The notes under the pieces were generated by a model. It was not told the origin of the DNA, did no database searches, and was given only the letters and a program-made list of their open reading frames with translations. Below are positions 25,936-35,013 of a stretch of 64,000 bases of DNA, piece after piece (position 1 is the stretch's first letter; each line of letters starts with the position of its first letter). The translations under genes were made by a program, and so were the position numbers. This DNA comes from Thalassospira marina. Its GTDB lineage: Bacteria; Pseudomonadota; Alphaproteobacteria; Rhodospirillales; Thalassospiraceae. The DNA lies in the NCBI RefSeq assembly GCF_002844375.1, contig NZ_CP024199.1, forward strand, positions 1,562,001 through 1,626,000, read 5' to 3'.

Positions 25936-26987
25936 TTGCCCGTGGTTCCGTTTGTCGTTGCTGTGCCGGTTTGTTCATGGTCACCGGTATCAACGGTGCC
26001 GGCACCTTCGGGCAGATGGACATGTAACCGGTCGGGCCAGCCGCTGTTGGATGCCAGCATGATATAGGCTTCACCGGGCAGGCCGGTTTTGACTTTTTCG
26101 ATATGGGCTTCGAGCAGGTCCGAACTGATGCGGATTTTAACCCGGAACATCAGCTTTTCGCGTTCGGTGCGGGTTTCAACCTCGCGCGGGGTGAATTGCG
26201 CATTATCGGCCACAAACGAAACCGTGGCCGGAATAACAAAATCCGGTGCGGCATCAAGGACGATACGGGCTTCATTGCCAACATAGGCAAGGCCCGCCTG
26301 TGATGTCGGCAGGAAAACCGTCATGTAAACATCGGTCAGGTCAAGCAGGGTGACAACCTTGCCACCGGCGGCCAAAACTTCACCCGGTTCGGCCAGGCGA
26401 TATTGCACGCGGCCAGCGCGGGGGGCGGTTAAAACCGAATCATCAATTTGTACCTGAATGCGGGCAACTTCGGCGCCTGCTGCCTCGACTGCGCGTTCAG
26501 CACTGGTTTGGCGGGCCTTGGCGGCTTCCAGGCGGGCAAGGGCGATGTCGCGGTCTGCCTCGCGCTGGTCAACCTGTTCGCGGGCGATGTTGTTGTTCTT
26601 GATCAGTTTTTGTGCGCGTTCCAACTGCTGCTTTGCAAGGCGCAATTCACTTTCCCGTTGGACAATTTCGGCCTTTGATTCTGGCACGGCTTCTTTGGCG
26701 CGGGCTTCTTCGGCCATGGCCTGGGCCAGCTGGGCGTCAAGTTCGGATGTATCCATTTTTGCCAGTACATCACCGGCTTCCACCCTGTCGCCTTCATCGA
26801 CCAGCACTTCTGAAACCCGGCCGGCATATTTGGTGGCAACATGGATTTCTTCGGCCTCGATCCGGCCATTACCGGATGCAATATAGTCTGGCAAATCATC
26901 CTGGTTTTGCAGCCAGGCATAATATCCGCCCCCCGCAACGATAATCAGAACGGCCAGAACAATAAGGACGGGGCGCAGGGTTTTCAT
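25932..26987 (-). CDS. HlyD/MFP family secretion protein (YhiI-like)
   Basis: 351 residues. One N-terminal membrane anchor (PVLIVLAVLIIVAGGGYYAW), then a barrel-sandwich start (RIEAEEIHVATKYAGRVSEV), then a long coiled coil rich in Ala, Glu and Arg (about 90-190, for example VQRESELRLAKQQLERAQ), then TAPRAGRVQYRLAEPGEVL. It is the periplasmic adaptor of an ABC exporter and the first gene of the HlyD-RbbA-permease operon. The C-terminus is low-complexity (EQTGTATTNGTTGK). Substrate unknown. Confidence 0.92.
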   Translation of the reverse strand: MKTLRPVLIVLAVLIIVAGGGYYAWLQNQDDLPDYIASGNGRIEAEEIHVATKYAGRVSEVLVDEGDRVEAGDVLAKMDTSELDAQLAQAMAEEARAKEAVPESKAEIVQRESELRLAKQQLERAQKLIKNNNIAREQVDQREADRDIALARLEAAKARQTSAERAVEAAGAEVARIQVQIDDSVLTAPRAGRVQYRLAEPGEVLAAGGKVVTLLDLTDVYMTVFLPTSQAGLAYVGNEARIVLDAAPDFVIPATVSFVADNAQFTPREVETRTEREKLMFRVKIRISSDLLEAHIEKVKTGLPGEAYIMLASNSGWPDRLHVHLPEGAGTVDTGDHEQTGTATTNGTTGK

Positions 26988-27186
26988 TGCAGGCAGGCTC
27001 CGGGTTGAAAACGGGTGGACCTTACAGGTTTTTTCGCAATGCGGAATATTAGGATACTATGGTATTTCTTCTTTGCCAGTAAGACGGGCAATTTTTGGGA
27101 ATAATTTTAACTAGCGTATTTCCCAGGTCAAAGTCGTTGATCTGGAACAAAGCTGATATTTCAGCATCTTGCAGGGCAACAATGGC

Positions 27187-27219
27187 AAAAAAAGGCCCGC
27201 GAAAATGCGCGGGCCTTTG
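27187..27219 (-). terminator. Terminator of the D-2-hydroxyacid dehydrogenase gene
   Basis: AAAGGCCCGCG (27191-27201) pairs perfectly with CGCGGGCCTTT (27208-27218). The minus strand continues into T7. Confidence 0.88.
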
Positions 27220-27254
27220 ATGGGATGCGGGCAGGAATTTGTTATTTCTGGTTG

Positions 27255-30200
27255 TCAGAGCAGGCGTGCCAGATATTCCGCCGGGCTTTGCGGGCGCGTG
27301 CCTTCATATCGTTTAACCTGGCAACGGCAGGAAAACCCGGTGACCAGCATGTTATCAATGCCGGTATTTTCGGCTTTTTTCTGCCAGCTCATGTCATAAA
27401 GGCGGCGTGAATTTTCGGCATTGGCGGTTTCATGGCCGTAAACGCCCGCCATGCCGCAACAGCCGGTTTTTTCGGTTGCCAGTTTAATGCCAAAGGCATC
27501 AAAGATTTTTTGCCATTTTACGGCAACATCGGGGATCGATGTTTTTTCGGTGCAATGGGGGAACAGGGTTGGCATTGCATTCCTGTTCAAAGTGGCGGTA
27601 ATTTGCGGTGGTGTTAAGCGGCCATTGCGAATTTCGCTTTCCAGCCATTCATGAAACAGGTTAACGCGGTAATCGGGCCGATCATTCAGGCGTTGGGCAT
27701 ATTCCTGGCGGTAGGTCAGTGTCACGCTGGGTTCCACGCCAATCAACGGAATGCCAAATTGCGCCAGTTCGCCGTAAACGGCATCGTTTTCACGTGCCTG
27801 TTTATCAAACTGTTTCAAAAAGCCCTTCACATGCTGGGCCTTGCCATTGGGGCGATAGGGCGGGATGAAAACCTGATAGCCCAGTTTCATCAGCAAATCG
27901 ACATGGCCCAAGATTGCATCGACATCATAGTGGGTTGTGAAGCAATCCTGAATTAACAGCACAGATTTAACCCGTTCGGCATCGCCAAGGCGCGCCAGTT
28001 GGGCGGTATTAAAAGGCGCAATGCCACGTTCGCGAAGGGCCGCTGCCAGCTTTTTGGTGCTGGATTTGGGCAGGTCATGCAAACCGGCAAAGCGTGAAAA
28101 TGCCCATTTCACCGGCGGCAGGGCCTGCATGGTGTTAAACAGGGCCGGGGCCTTTGCCGTTAAGGGGGCCAGGCGTTCCAGCCGGGCGATCACATAGTCC
28201 TTTAACGGGCGGGGATAACGCGCGTGATATGCGGCTAAAAACCGCGATTTCATTTCGGGAATGTCCACCTTTACCGGGCATTGCCCCGCACATGCTTTGC
28301 ATGACAGGCAGCCATTCATGGCATCATACACATCGTGGGAGAAATCACGGGCATTGGCAAAGGCCAGTTCCGGGGCCTCCGCACTGGTACCAACGCTGAT
28401 CTGGCGGATCCATTCGCGCACCATGCCTGCGCGGCCCTTGGGTGAATGCACCCGGTCGCGTGTTGCCTTATAGGACGGGCACATGGCATCGAATTCGTCA
28501 TAGTTAAAGCAGGCCCCGTTGCCGTTACAGCGGGTGGCATTCAAATATTCGTCCTTCAGCCCGGCTTCAATCTGGCGGTCAAGCTGGCCGCGCATGGGGG
28601 CTTCGTCGATGGGCGTAATCGGTAAATCCATGCCATAGGGCGATGCAATTTTGCCAGGGTTCAACTGCCCTTCGGGGTCAAATTCCTTTTTAATGCGGCG
28701 CAGAACGTCATAAAGCTCCGGCCCGAAATAAACCGGGGAAAATTCACCGCGAAATCCCTTGCCGTGTTCGCCCCAGATCAGGCCGTTATATTTTTTGGTC
28801 AGCTCCACCACCCCGTCGGACACGCGGCGCAGGCGAATTTCATCTTCCTCGTCACACATATCAAGCAACGGGCGCACATGCAGGCAGCCTACATCGACAT
28901 GGCCGAACATGCCGTAATCCAGGCCTTCCTTGTCCAGAAGGGCGCGGAATTCGGCAATAAAATCAGCCAGGTTTTCAGGCGGAACGGCGGTATCTTCAAC
29001 AAAGGGCGTGGCGCGGCGTTTGCCTTCAAGGTTGCCCAAAAGCCCAACGGCCTTTGACCGGATCGACCAGATTGCCGCCATTTGTGCTGCATCTGTTGCG
29101 ACAACCGACCCGATGGGGGCATTGGCTTCGTTCGGGTTATCGGCCAGATATTGCGCCAGTTGGCGCTGTTTTTCGGCCAGTTCATCCGGGTTGTCGGTGG
29201 CAAATTCAACCACGTTAAAGCCACGCGTCGGGATGGTTGCCCCTTCGGTGCCCAGAAGTTTTGCCAGCAAATGCCAGCTTTCATCCTGTTCGGCGAGCTT
29301 CATGACCTTGTCATCGATGCTTTCAATCGCGACGGGGTCAAAGGCGACAAGCCGCCCGACATGGCGCAGTGCATCGTCAAAGCTGGCATAGCGAACGACG
29401 GTTAGCGCCTTGTATTTCGGCAGGGGGATGACGCGAAAGGTAATTTCCTTGGTCAGGCCCAGGCTGCCTTCGGCGCCAGCAATCAGGAAGCTCAGGTTGC
29501 TGGCGCCATCATCGGCCACGGCTTCTTTCAGGTTATACCCGGTCAGGCCGCGGTTCATTTCCGGGAAGGTGGATTTGATCTGGTCGCGGCGGGGTAAAAT
29601 TTCGTCGATGATTTTGCGATAAACACCGCCAATGCGGGTTTTCTGCGCGGCCTCGATGGCGGTTTGTTCGGCATCCAGGGCGGATGTGACAAAATCACTG
29701 CCATCGACCAGAACCGTCGTCATTTTTTCGATGTAATGGCTGGTTTTGCCATAAATCCGCGACCCTTTGCCCGAACTGTCCGACCCGATCATGCCACCAA
29801 CGGTGGCGCGGTTGGCAGTTGATACGTTGGGCGGAAAGAAATAGCCATGCGGTTTAAGCCAGCGGTTAAGCTGTTCTAACACAACACCGGGTTCCACACG
29901 GACAAGGCCGGTTTTGGCATCAAATTCCAGAATGTTGTTCAGGTATTTTGACGTATCGACAATCACGGTATTGTTGAGCGACTGCCCGTTGGTGCCCGTA
30001 CCACCCCCGCGCGGTGTGATTTTGACCTTGCGAAATTCAGCCCGGCCCGCAAGCTCCATAATAACATTGATGTCGTCGCGTTCGCGGGGCTGCAACACTG
30101 CACGCGGCATCACCTGATAAACGCTGTTATCGGTCGCGTGGATCAGGCGGGTGGGGAAATCGGCATGGATTTCGCCGCGATATTTGCCTTCACGCTCCAG

Positions 30201-30263
30201 CGTTTTCAAAAAAGCCAGGGTCAGGTCATCAAGGCTGCGATCAGGGGTGAGCTTCGGGATCAT
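27255..30263 (-). CDS. ydiJ: FAD/Fe-S D-2-hydroxyacid (D-2-hydroxyglutarate) dehydrogenase, YdiJ-like
   Basis: 1002 residues from ATG 30263, giving the MIPKLTP start typical of YdiJ; the frame is open to 30353 but the added residues are not conserved. Domains in order: FAD-binding PCMH (RGGGTGTNGQSLNNTVIVD at about 95), FAD-oxidase C-terminal domain, then CFNYDEFDAMCPSYKATRD, a 4Fe-4S segment CLSCKACAGQCPVKVDIPE, and a CCG-type domain with CCGMAGVYGHE near the end. YdiJ oxidises D-2-hydroxyglutarate, passing electrons to a membrane or cytosolic acceptor; D-lactate dehydrogenase is the alternative label. It is divergent from a LysR regulator. Confidence 0.9.
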   Translation of the reverse strand: MIPKLTPDRSLDDLTLAFLKTLEREGKYRGEIHADFPTRLIHATDNSVYQVMPRAVLQPRERDDINVIMELAGRAEFRKVKITPRGGGTGTNGQSLNNTVIVDTSKYLNNILEFDAKTGLVRVEPGVVLEQLNRWLKPHGYFFPPNVSTANRATVGGMIGSDSSGKGSRIYGKTSHYIEKMTTVLVDGSDFVTSALDAEQTAIEAAQKTRIGGVYRKIIDEILPRRDQIKSTFPEMNRGLTGYNLKEAVADDGASNLSFLIAGAEGSLGLTKEITFRVIPLPKYKALTVVRYASFDDALRHVGRLVAFDPVAIESIDDKVMKLAEQDESWHLLAKLLGTEGATIPTRGFNVVEFATDNPDELAEKQRQLAQYLADNPNEANAPIGSVVATDAAQMAAIWSIRSKAVGLLGNLEGKRRATPFVEDTAVPPENLADFIAEFRALLDKEGLDYGMFGHVDVGCLHVRPLLDMCDEEDEIRLRRVSDGVVELTKKYNGLIWGEHGKGFRGEFSPVYFGPELYDVLRRIKKEFDPEGQLNPGKIASPYGMDLPITPIDEAPMRGQLDRQIEAGLKDEYLNATRCNGNGACFNYDEFDAMCPSYKATRDRVHSPKGRAGMVREWIRQISVGTSAEAPELAFANARDFSHDVYDAMNGCLSCKACAGQCPVKVDIPEMKSRFLAAYHARYPRPLKDYVIARLERLAPLTAKAPALFNTMQALPPVKWAFSRFAGLHDLPKSSTKKLAAALRERGIAPFNTAQLARLGDAERVKSVLLIQDCFTTHYDVDAILGHVDLLMKLGYQVFIPPYRPNGKAQHVKGFLKQFDKQARENDAVYGELAQFGIPLIGVEPSVTLTYRQEYAQRLNDRPDYRVNLFHEWLESEIRNGRLTPPQITATLNRNAMPTLFPHCTEKTSIPDVAVKWQKIFDAFGIKLATEKTGCCGMAGVYGHETANAENSRRLYDMSWQKKAENTGIDNMLVTGFSCRCQVKRYEGTRPQSPAEYLARLL

Positions 30264-30436
30264 GCGGGTCTCTGTGATGGTCTTTATGCGGGAATATGCG
30301 CGAACGGGGCCGTCACCGGCGGGCGTTTGCCGGTAAAATTTCGTTGCTGCCATTCAACCGGATTATGATTGATTGCACAAATCGAAAATTCTGAATTATT
30401 ATTCGATACCACAAAATAATAAGGCGGAATATTCGG

Positions 30437-31462
30437 ATGTTGTCGTCGGTCAGTTTGCGTCACTTGCGGGCTTTTATTGCGGTGGCTGAAAGCGGGTCTT
30501 TTACCCGGGCGGCAAATATGCTGGGCTTAACGCCGCCAACCCTGACGGCAACTATTCGTCAGTTTGAAGATATTATCGGCATGCCATTGTTTGACCGCAC
30601 AACCCGGCAGGTGGCACTAAGTGCTGGTGGTGCGCGGTTTTTGCCGGTGGCACGCCGCCTGATTGCTGATTTTGAAATCGCGCTTGAGGACCTTGATGCC
30701 CAGTCCAAAGGGCTGGGGGGCAAAGTGGTAGTCGCTGCGGCACCATCGGTTTTAACCCGCATTTTACCACAAATCATTGTGGCATTTAATGCGGCCCATC
30801 CCGATGCCATCCTGCGACTTGATGAAATGAATGCTGGTGAAGTCCACGAAGCCGTTGCCAAGGGCGAGGTGGATTTTGGCATTGCAGGCGATTGGCGGCC
30901 GCTGCCAGATATCGATTTTCAGCCCCTGTTTAGCGACCATCTGGGCGTTGTCTGCCGCCATGACCATGCGCTGGCAAGCCGCAAACAGGTTTTGTGGCAT
31001 GAACTGGCCGATTACCCGTTTGTTGGTTTGGGGCCAGAATCCGGCACGGGGGCGATATTGTCGCAACTGGGCGGGCCGGATGGGGGCGGGGATATGCGGG
31101 CTGCACCGGCTGGCCAGCACGATGATGATGTGCCGTTATTACCGAACAACGCAGGCCCCAATGGCCGCCAGAACGCGGTTTTACGGCCCGTCGTTGAAAC
31201 ATCCAACACGGTAACACTGTGTGCGATGGTGGCAGCGGGTATTGGCATTACCATCCTGCCCGAACTTGCCGCACGGGTGGATGCCAGCCGTGATCTGGTT
31301 TTTGTGCCTTTGGGTAACCCGGTACGTGAACGCCATATCGGTGTTATTCGGCGCAAAAGCCGCAGCCTGTCGCCCATCGCGCGGATATTTCTGGAACTGG
31401 TGCTGGAACAGGCACCAGCCATTCCGCTTGCGGCGCAATTGCGCTGGCACCTGACGCGATAA
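30437..31462 (+). CDS. LysR family transcriptional regulator with an effector-domain insertion
   Basis: 341 residues, about 35 more than usual. The HTH is SVSLRHLRAFIAVAESGSFT, then AANMLGLTPPTLTATIRQFE. The effector domain is normal to YPFVGLGPESGTGAILSQL, after which a Gly/Pro/Asp/Asn-rich stretch of about 35 residues (about 212-246, with GGPDGGGDMRAAPAGQHDDD) interrupts before the conserved ETSNTVTLCAMVAAGIGITI. The insertion is in frame with normal codons, so it is not an obvious frameshift. It is divergent from the YdiJ-type gene and probably controls it. AAGGCGGA precedes the ATG. Confidence 0.88.
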   Translation: MLSSVSLRHLRAFIAVAESGSFTRAANMLGLTPPTLTATIRQFEDIIGMPLFDRTTRQVALSAGGARFLPVARRLIADFEIALEDLDAQSKGLGGKVVVAAAPSVLTRILPQIIVAFNAAHPDAILRLDEMNAGEVHEAVAKGEVDFGIAGDWRPLPDIDFQPLFSDHLGVVCRHDHALASRKQVLWHELADYPFVGLGPESGTGAILSQLGGPDGGGDMRAAPAGQHDDDVPLLPNNAGPNGRQNAVLRPVVETSNTVTLCAMVAAGIGITILPELAARVDASRDLVFVPLGNPVRERHIGVIRRKSRSLSPIARIFLELVLEQAPAIPLAAQLRWHLTR

Positions 31463-31602
31463 AACCTTTATTGGCCGCCCCCTTGCGAATTGTTTTGAAC
31501 GACTACAGTTAAGAAGGATGCTATCTTCGCAGTTGCAGCATTGCTTTGACCAGCAAGGCGCAGCGCACAATAGTCCCGATATTTTCCCGATTGGAGAACA
31601 AG

Positions 31603-32736
31603 ATGGCGCCTGCTTTTTCTGCATCTTCATCGAAAACCGCTGCGGCCGCGAAGGCCCGACCTGCCGCACCCGCCCGAACGGCCCGCCCCCCGAAAAAGGA
31701 CTGTCATCCGCCTTTTAATGCATCCAACCGGTTATCGGTTGATCTGGCCTTGCAGGGTGGGGGTTCCCATGGGGCGTTTACCTGGGGGGTGCTGGACCGG
31801 TTGCTGGAAGAAGACTGGATCGAGATCGAGGCGATTTCCGGGACATCGGCCGGTGCGATGAATGCCGCTGTTATGGCCGATGGTTTTGCCCAGGGCGGTG
31901 CCGAAGGCGGACGGGCTGCCCTTGAAAAGTTCTGGCGTAAAATTTCGCAGGCATCGCGGTTCAGCCCGCTTCAGCGTGGACCGCTTGATATTTTGCTGGG
32001 CAACTGGTCGCTGGAAAATTCACCGTTTTTCCAGTTGATGGATATGACGGCACGGGTGTTTTCACCCTATCAGCTTAATCCGATGGGCGGTAATCCGCTG
32101 TCGGATATTTTAAATGAAATGGTCGATTTCGACCGCCTTACACACGGTGATATCAAACTGTTTGTCACCGCAACCAATGTGCAAACGGGCTGCGGGCGGG
32201 TATTTCGCAATGCCGATATCACCGAGGATGTGTTGCTGGCATCGGCCTGCCTGCCGATGCTTTATCATGCAGTGGAAATTGATGGCGAGCCCTATTGGGA
32301 TGGCGGTTATTCGGGGAACCCGGCCATTGCGCCGCTGGTACGCGAATGCGCGGCAAAGGATACCATCCTGGTGCAGATCAACCCGGTTGAACGGCAGGGA
32401 ACCCCCAAATCGGCGCGTGAAATTGCCAATCGCTTAAACGAGGTATCGTTCAATTCGGTATTGCTGAAGGAACTGCGCATGATTGCCTTTTTGCGCCGTG
32501 TTGTCAGTGCCGAGGACGAAGAAGGTGCCCGCTGGTCAGATATGCGCATGCACCGTATTGCCGGGGATGTGATGCTGGATCTGGATTCATCTTCGAAAAT
32601 GAATGGCGAATGGGCCTTTTTGGAAATGCTGCGCGATGAAGGCCGCAAATCCTGCGATGCTTTTCTGGATCAGCATAAATCCGACCTTGGCATTCGCCCC
32701 AGCATGGATATCGATGCCATGTTGCCCGAAATTTAA
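31603..32736 (+). CDS. Patatin-like phospholipase
   Basis: 377 residues from ATG 31603 (GGAG 7 bases upstream; an earlier in-frame start at 31546 has none). The first 40 residues are Ala/Pro/Lys-rich and disordered. The patatin core begins with the oxyanion loop ALQGGGSHGAFTWGVLD, the nucleophile elbow ISGTSAGAMNAAVMADG, and the catalytic Asp in YWDGGYSGNPAIAP: an intact Ser-Asp dyad. It is a predicted lipid acyl hydrolase. No secretion-specific domain is seen, so a cytoplasmic or membrane-surface location is likely. Confidence 0.9.
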   Translation: MAPAFSASSSKTAAAAKARPAAPARTARPPKKDCHPPFNASNRLSVDLALQGGGSHGAFTWGVLDRLLEEDWIEIEAISGTSAGAMNAAVMADGFAQGGAEGGRAALEKFWRKISQASRFSPLQRGPLDILLGNWSLENSPFFQLMDMTARVFSPYQLNPMGGNPLSDILNEMVDFDRLTHGDIKLFVTATNVQTGCGRVFRNADITEDVLLASACLPMLYHAVEIDGEPYWDGGYSGNPAIAPLVRECAAKDTILVQINPVERQGTPKSAREIANRLNEVSFNSVLLKELRMIAFLRRVVSAEDEEGARWSDMRMHRIAGDVMLDLDSSSKMNGEWAFLEMLRDEGRKSCDAFLDQHKSDLGIRPSMDIDAMLPEI

Positions 32737-32856
32737 TAAGCCCGTTACCCCATATTCCCGCGTTTTCGGTGTCATAAAAATTTATGCATTCAGTATATTG
32801 TCCTGTCTGCGCCGGGTATTAAGCTGGGCAAGGATTTACGGGGCAATGGGCTTTAA

Positions 32857-33723
32857 ATGATTATTGCGCAAATCACGGACCTGCATGTCAGGGCGGAACG
32901 CAAACTGGCCTATGGGCAGGTTGACACGGCAACCGCGCTTGAAAATGCGGTGACGCATGTCCTTTCGCTTGATCCTGCACCGGACCTGATTTTGTTCAGC
33001 GGTGACATCGGGGATGAAGGGCTGGCGGAAGAATATGCGCTGGTGGCCGAAATCCTGGCGCCGATAAACATTCCCTATTTCATGATCCCGGGTAACCATG
33101 ACCGCCGGGAAAATCTGCGCGCGGCCTTCCCCCTTGCCGTGCCGGTCAAGGCGGGTGCGTTCAGCCAGTATGTGATTGAAGATTACCCGTTACGTATTAT
33201 CGCGCTTGACACCCTTGATGAAGGATATGGCCACGGGCGGTTGTGTGCGGCACGTTTGGCGTGGCTGGATCAGCAATTGGCGGCAAAGCCCGCCACACCC
33301 ACGCTGATTGTGATGCATCATCCCCCCATCATCACCGGTATTGTCCATATGGATGCCCTGCGCCTGTTGCCCGGTAACGGGGACGATGCTAGCGCACCAG
33401 GGCTTGAAGGTGCGCAAGGCTTGGCGGCGGTGCTGGCCGCGCACCAGCAGATTGCTGGTGTAACCTGCGGGCATTCGCACCGGCCCATTCATTGTTTGTG
33501 GCATGGCGTGCCGGTTAATATTGCCCCATCAGTCGCCCATCAGGTTGTGGCTGATTTCAGGGCCGATGGCCCGGCAGCCTTTAACATGGAACCACCTGCC
33601 ATACAGCTTCATTTCTGGGCGGAAGACAGGCCGGAACAGGGCCTTTTGACCCATACCAGCTATATTGGACAGTTCGCAGGGCCTTACCCGTTTTTTGACG
33701 CACAAGGCCGGTTAATTACCTGA
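32857..33723 (+). CDS. Calcineurin-type metallophosphoesterase (CpdA/GpdQ-like)
   Basis: 288 residues. The full metallophosphoesterase motif set is present: IAQITDLHV, LFSGDIGDEG, IPGNHDRRENL, VMHHPPII and CGHSHRPIH. This matches the class III cyclic nucleotide phosphodiesterase / glycerophosphodiesterase group, which hydrolyses 3',5'-cAMP or glycerol-phosphodiesters with two metals. Same orientation as the patatin gene 120 bases upstream; a lipid-degradation role (GpdQ-type) following phospholipase action is a reasonable inference, but cAMP hydrolysis is equally possible. Confidence 0.88.
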   Translation: MIIAQITDLHVRAERKLAYGQVDTATALENAVTHVLSLDPAPDLILFSGDIGDEGLAEEYALVAEILAPINIPYFMIPGNHDRRENLRAAFPLAVPVKAGAFSQYVIEDYPLRIIALDTLDEGYGHGRLCAARLAWLDQQLAAKPATPTLIVMHHPPIITGIVHMDALRLLPGNGDDASAPGLEGAQGLAAVLAAHQQIAGVTCGHSHRPIHCLWHGVPVNIAPSVAHQVVADFRADGPAAFNMEPPAIQLHFWAEDRPEQGLLTHTSYIGQFAGPYPFFDAQGRLIT

Positions 33724-33733
33724 ATTACCCCAA

Positions 33734-33764
33734 TAAAAAACAGGACAGGGAGTGACCTGTCCTG
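33734..33764 (-). terminator. Terminator of the first SDR gene
   Basis: CAGGACAGG (33741-33749) pairs with CCTGTCCTG (33756-33764). On the minus strand it continues TTTTTTATTGG. Confidence 0.75.
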
Positions 33765-33816
33765 TGTGATCAAGTTTTGGCAGTCGCAAGGTTATGCTTC
33801 GCCAAGGTACGATTGG

Positions 33817-34719
33817 TTACGCCTGCTGCTTTGCCGGGTGCAACAGGTCGGCAAGGCCAATGCGGCGCAGGGTATCTTCGCGAATGCGGTCCTGCACACT
33901 GGCAACAATTTCCGAACCATCCTGTGATGGGTCAATTGTGATGCGCAGCGGGCGTTGCCCGAACGGGGCATTGACGACTTCAACAATCGCGTCGGCAACC
34001 AGCGCCGGGTCGGCATCATCGGGCACAAGTGACATGGTGCCTTCCAGTACTTTGTCTTGCAGGTCTGCGGTTGGGCCATTGGCATAAAGGGCGGCGGTGT
34101 CGCCATATGCCGGTTCCATGGCGTGGGCAAAATGGTTGGTGCCCTTGGTAAAGGCGCCCGGCACGATAATGGATGTTTCGATGCCAAAGCGGGCCAGCTC
34201 CGCCGAATAGCTGACGGCAAGCTGTTCCATCCCGGCCTTGGCGGCAAAATACGGTGCCAGATAGGGCGACCAGTTTGCCTTTGCACTGGAACTTGAAACC
34301 CAGACCAGCAAACCTTTGCCCTGTTTGCGAAGATGCGGCAGGACAGCCAGATTAACGCGCTGCGTGCTTAAGGTGTTCACGTCATACATCTGGGCAAGCT
34401 GTTCAACGCTAAAGGCTTCTGTCGGGCCAAGATTCATATGACCGGCATTATGAACCACCACATCAATACGCCCGGCCTCCACCAGCACGGCATCAATTGC
34501 TTTATCAACCGATGCCTGGTCGGAAACATCCATTTCCAACGGGCGGATATCGATATTTTCAGCCTGCGAAAGGCTGCGGTAATCGTCGGCCTTTGGTTTG
34601 TTGCGGCCTTCGGTTTGGCGCATGGTGGCATAAACAATATGGCCAGCACGGCCCAGGGCATGCGCCGTCATCTGGCCAAAGCCGCTGGACGCGCCAGTGA
34701 TGATGATAACTTCTTTCAT
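33817..34719 (-). CDS. Short-chain dehydrogenase/reductase
   Basis: 300 residues from ATG 34719 (AAAGGAA upstream); the frame to 34788 adds a non-conserved leader. Classical SDR features: VIIITGASSGFGQMTAHALG (cofactor loop TGxxxGxG), VVHNAGHMNLGPTEAF (NAG), Ser in VWVSSSSAKANWSPYLAPYF and the catalytic YFAAK. The NADP/NAD preference and substrate cannot be read. About 300 bases from a second SDR gene in the same orientation, with a terminator between, so they are separate units. Confidence 0.88.
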   Translation of the reverse strand: MKEVIIITGASSGFGQMTAHALGRAGHIVYATMRQTEGRNKPKADDYRSLSQAENIDIRPLEMDVSDQASVDKAIDAVLVEAGRIDVVVHNAGHMNLGPTEAFSVEQLAQMYDVNTLSTQRVNLAVLPHLRKQGKGLLVWVSSSSAKANWSPYLAPYFAAKAGMEQLAVSYSAELARFGIETSIIVPGAFTKGTNHFAHAMEPAYGDTAALYANGPTADLQDKVLEGTMSLVPDDADPALVADAIVEVVNAPFGQRPLRITIDPSQDGSEIVASVQDRIREDTLRRIGLADLLHPAKQQA

Positions 34720-34912
34720 GGCAGATTCCTTTCTGTCGGGGGAACAATCCGGGAATTGGGCAGGGAGTAGGGAGAGCAGAGGGAGCATGGGACGCTGGGA
34801 TGGAGGCAGTCCATGATGCCACGCAGGTTAAATGCGGGCATGACCAGGCATTTCCCGCGCCATCAGGGGGTAAGGCGGGAATGTGTAACCGGGAATGTCA
34901 GGGATACAAGAA

Positions 34913-34960
34913 AACCGGCGGAAAACGGGTGGGGGTCGGGGTGTGTGTTTTCCGCCGGGA
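34913..34960 (-). terminator. Hairpin terminator of the second SDR gene
   Basis: CCGGCGGAAAAC (34915-34926) pairs perfectly with GTTTTCCGCCGG (34947-34958) around a 20-base loop. The minus strand continues TTTTCTTG. Confidence 0.65.
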
Positions 34961-35013
34961 TGTTTCACCAGATCGGGGTGAAACGGGTGTTATGGTCCGT
35001 CAGGCTTGCCCGA

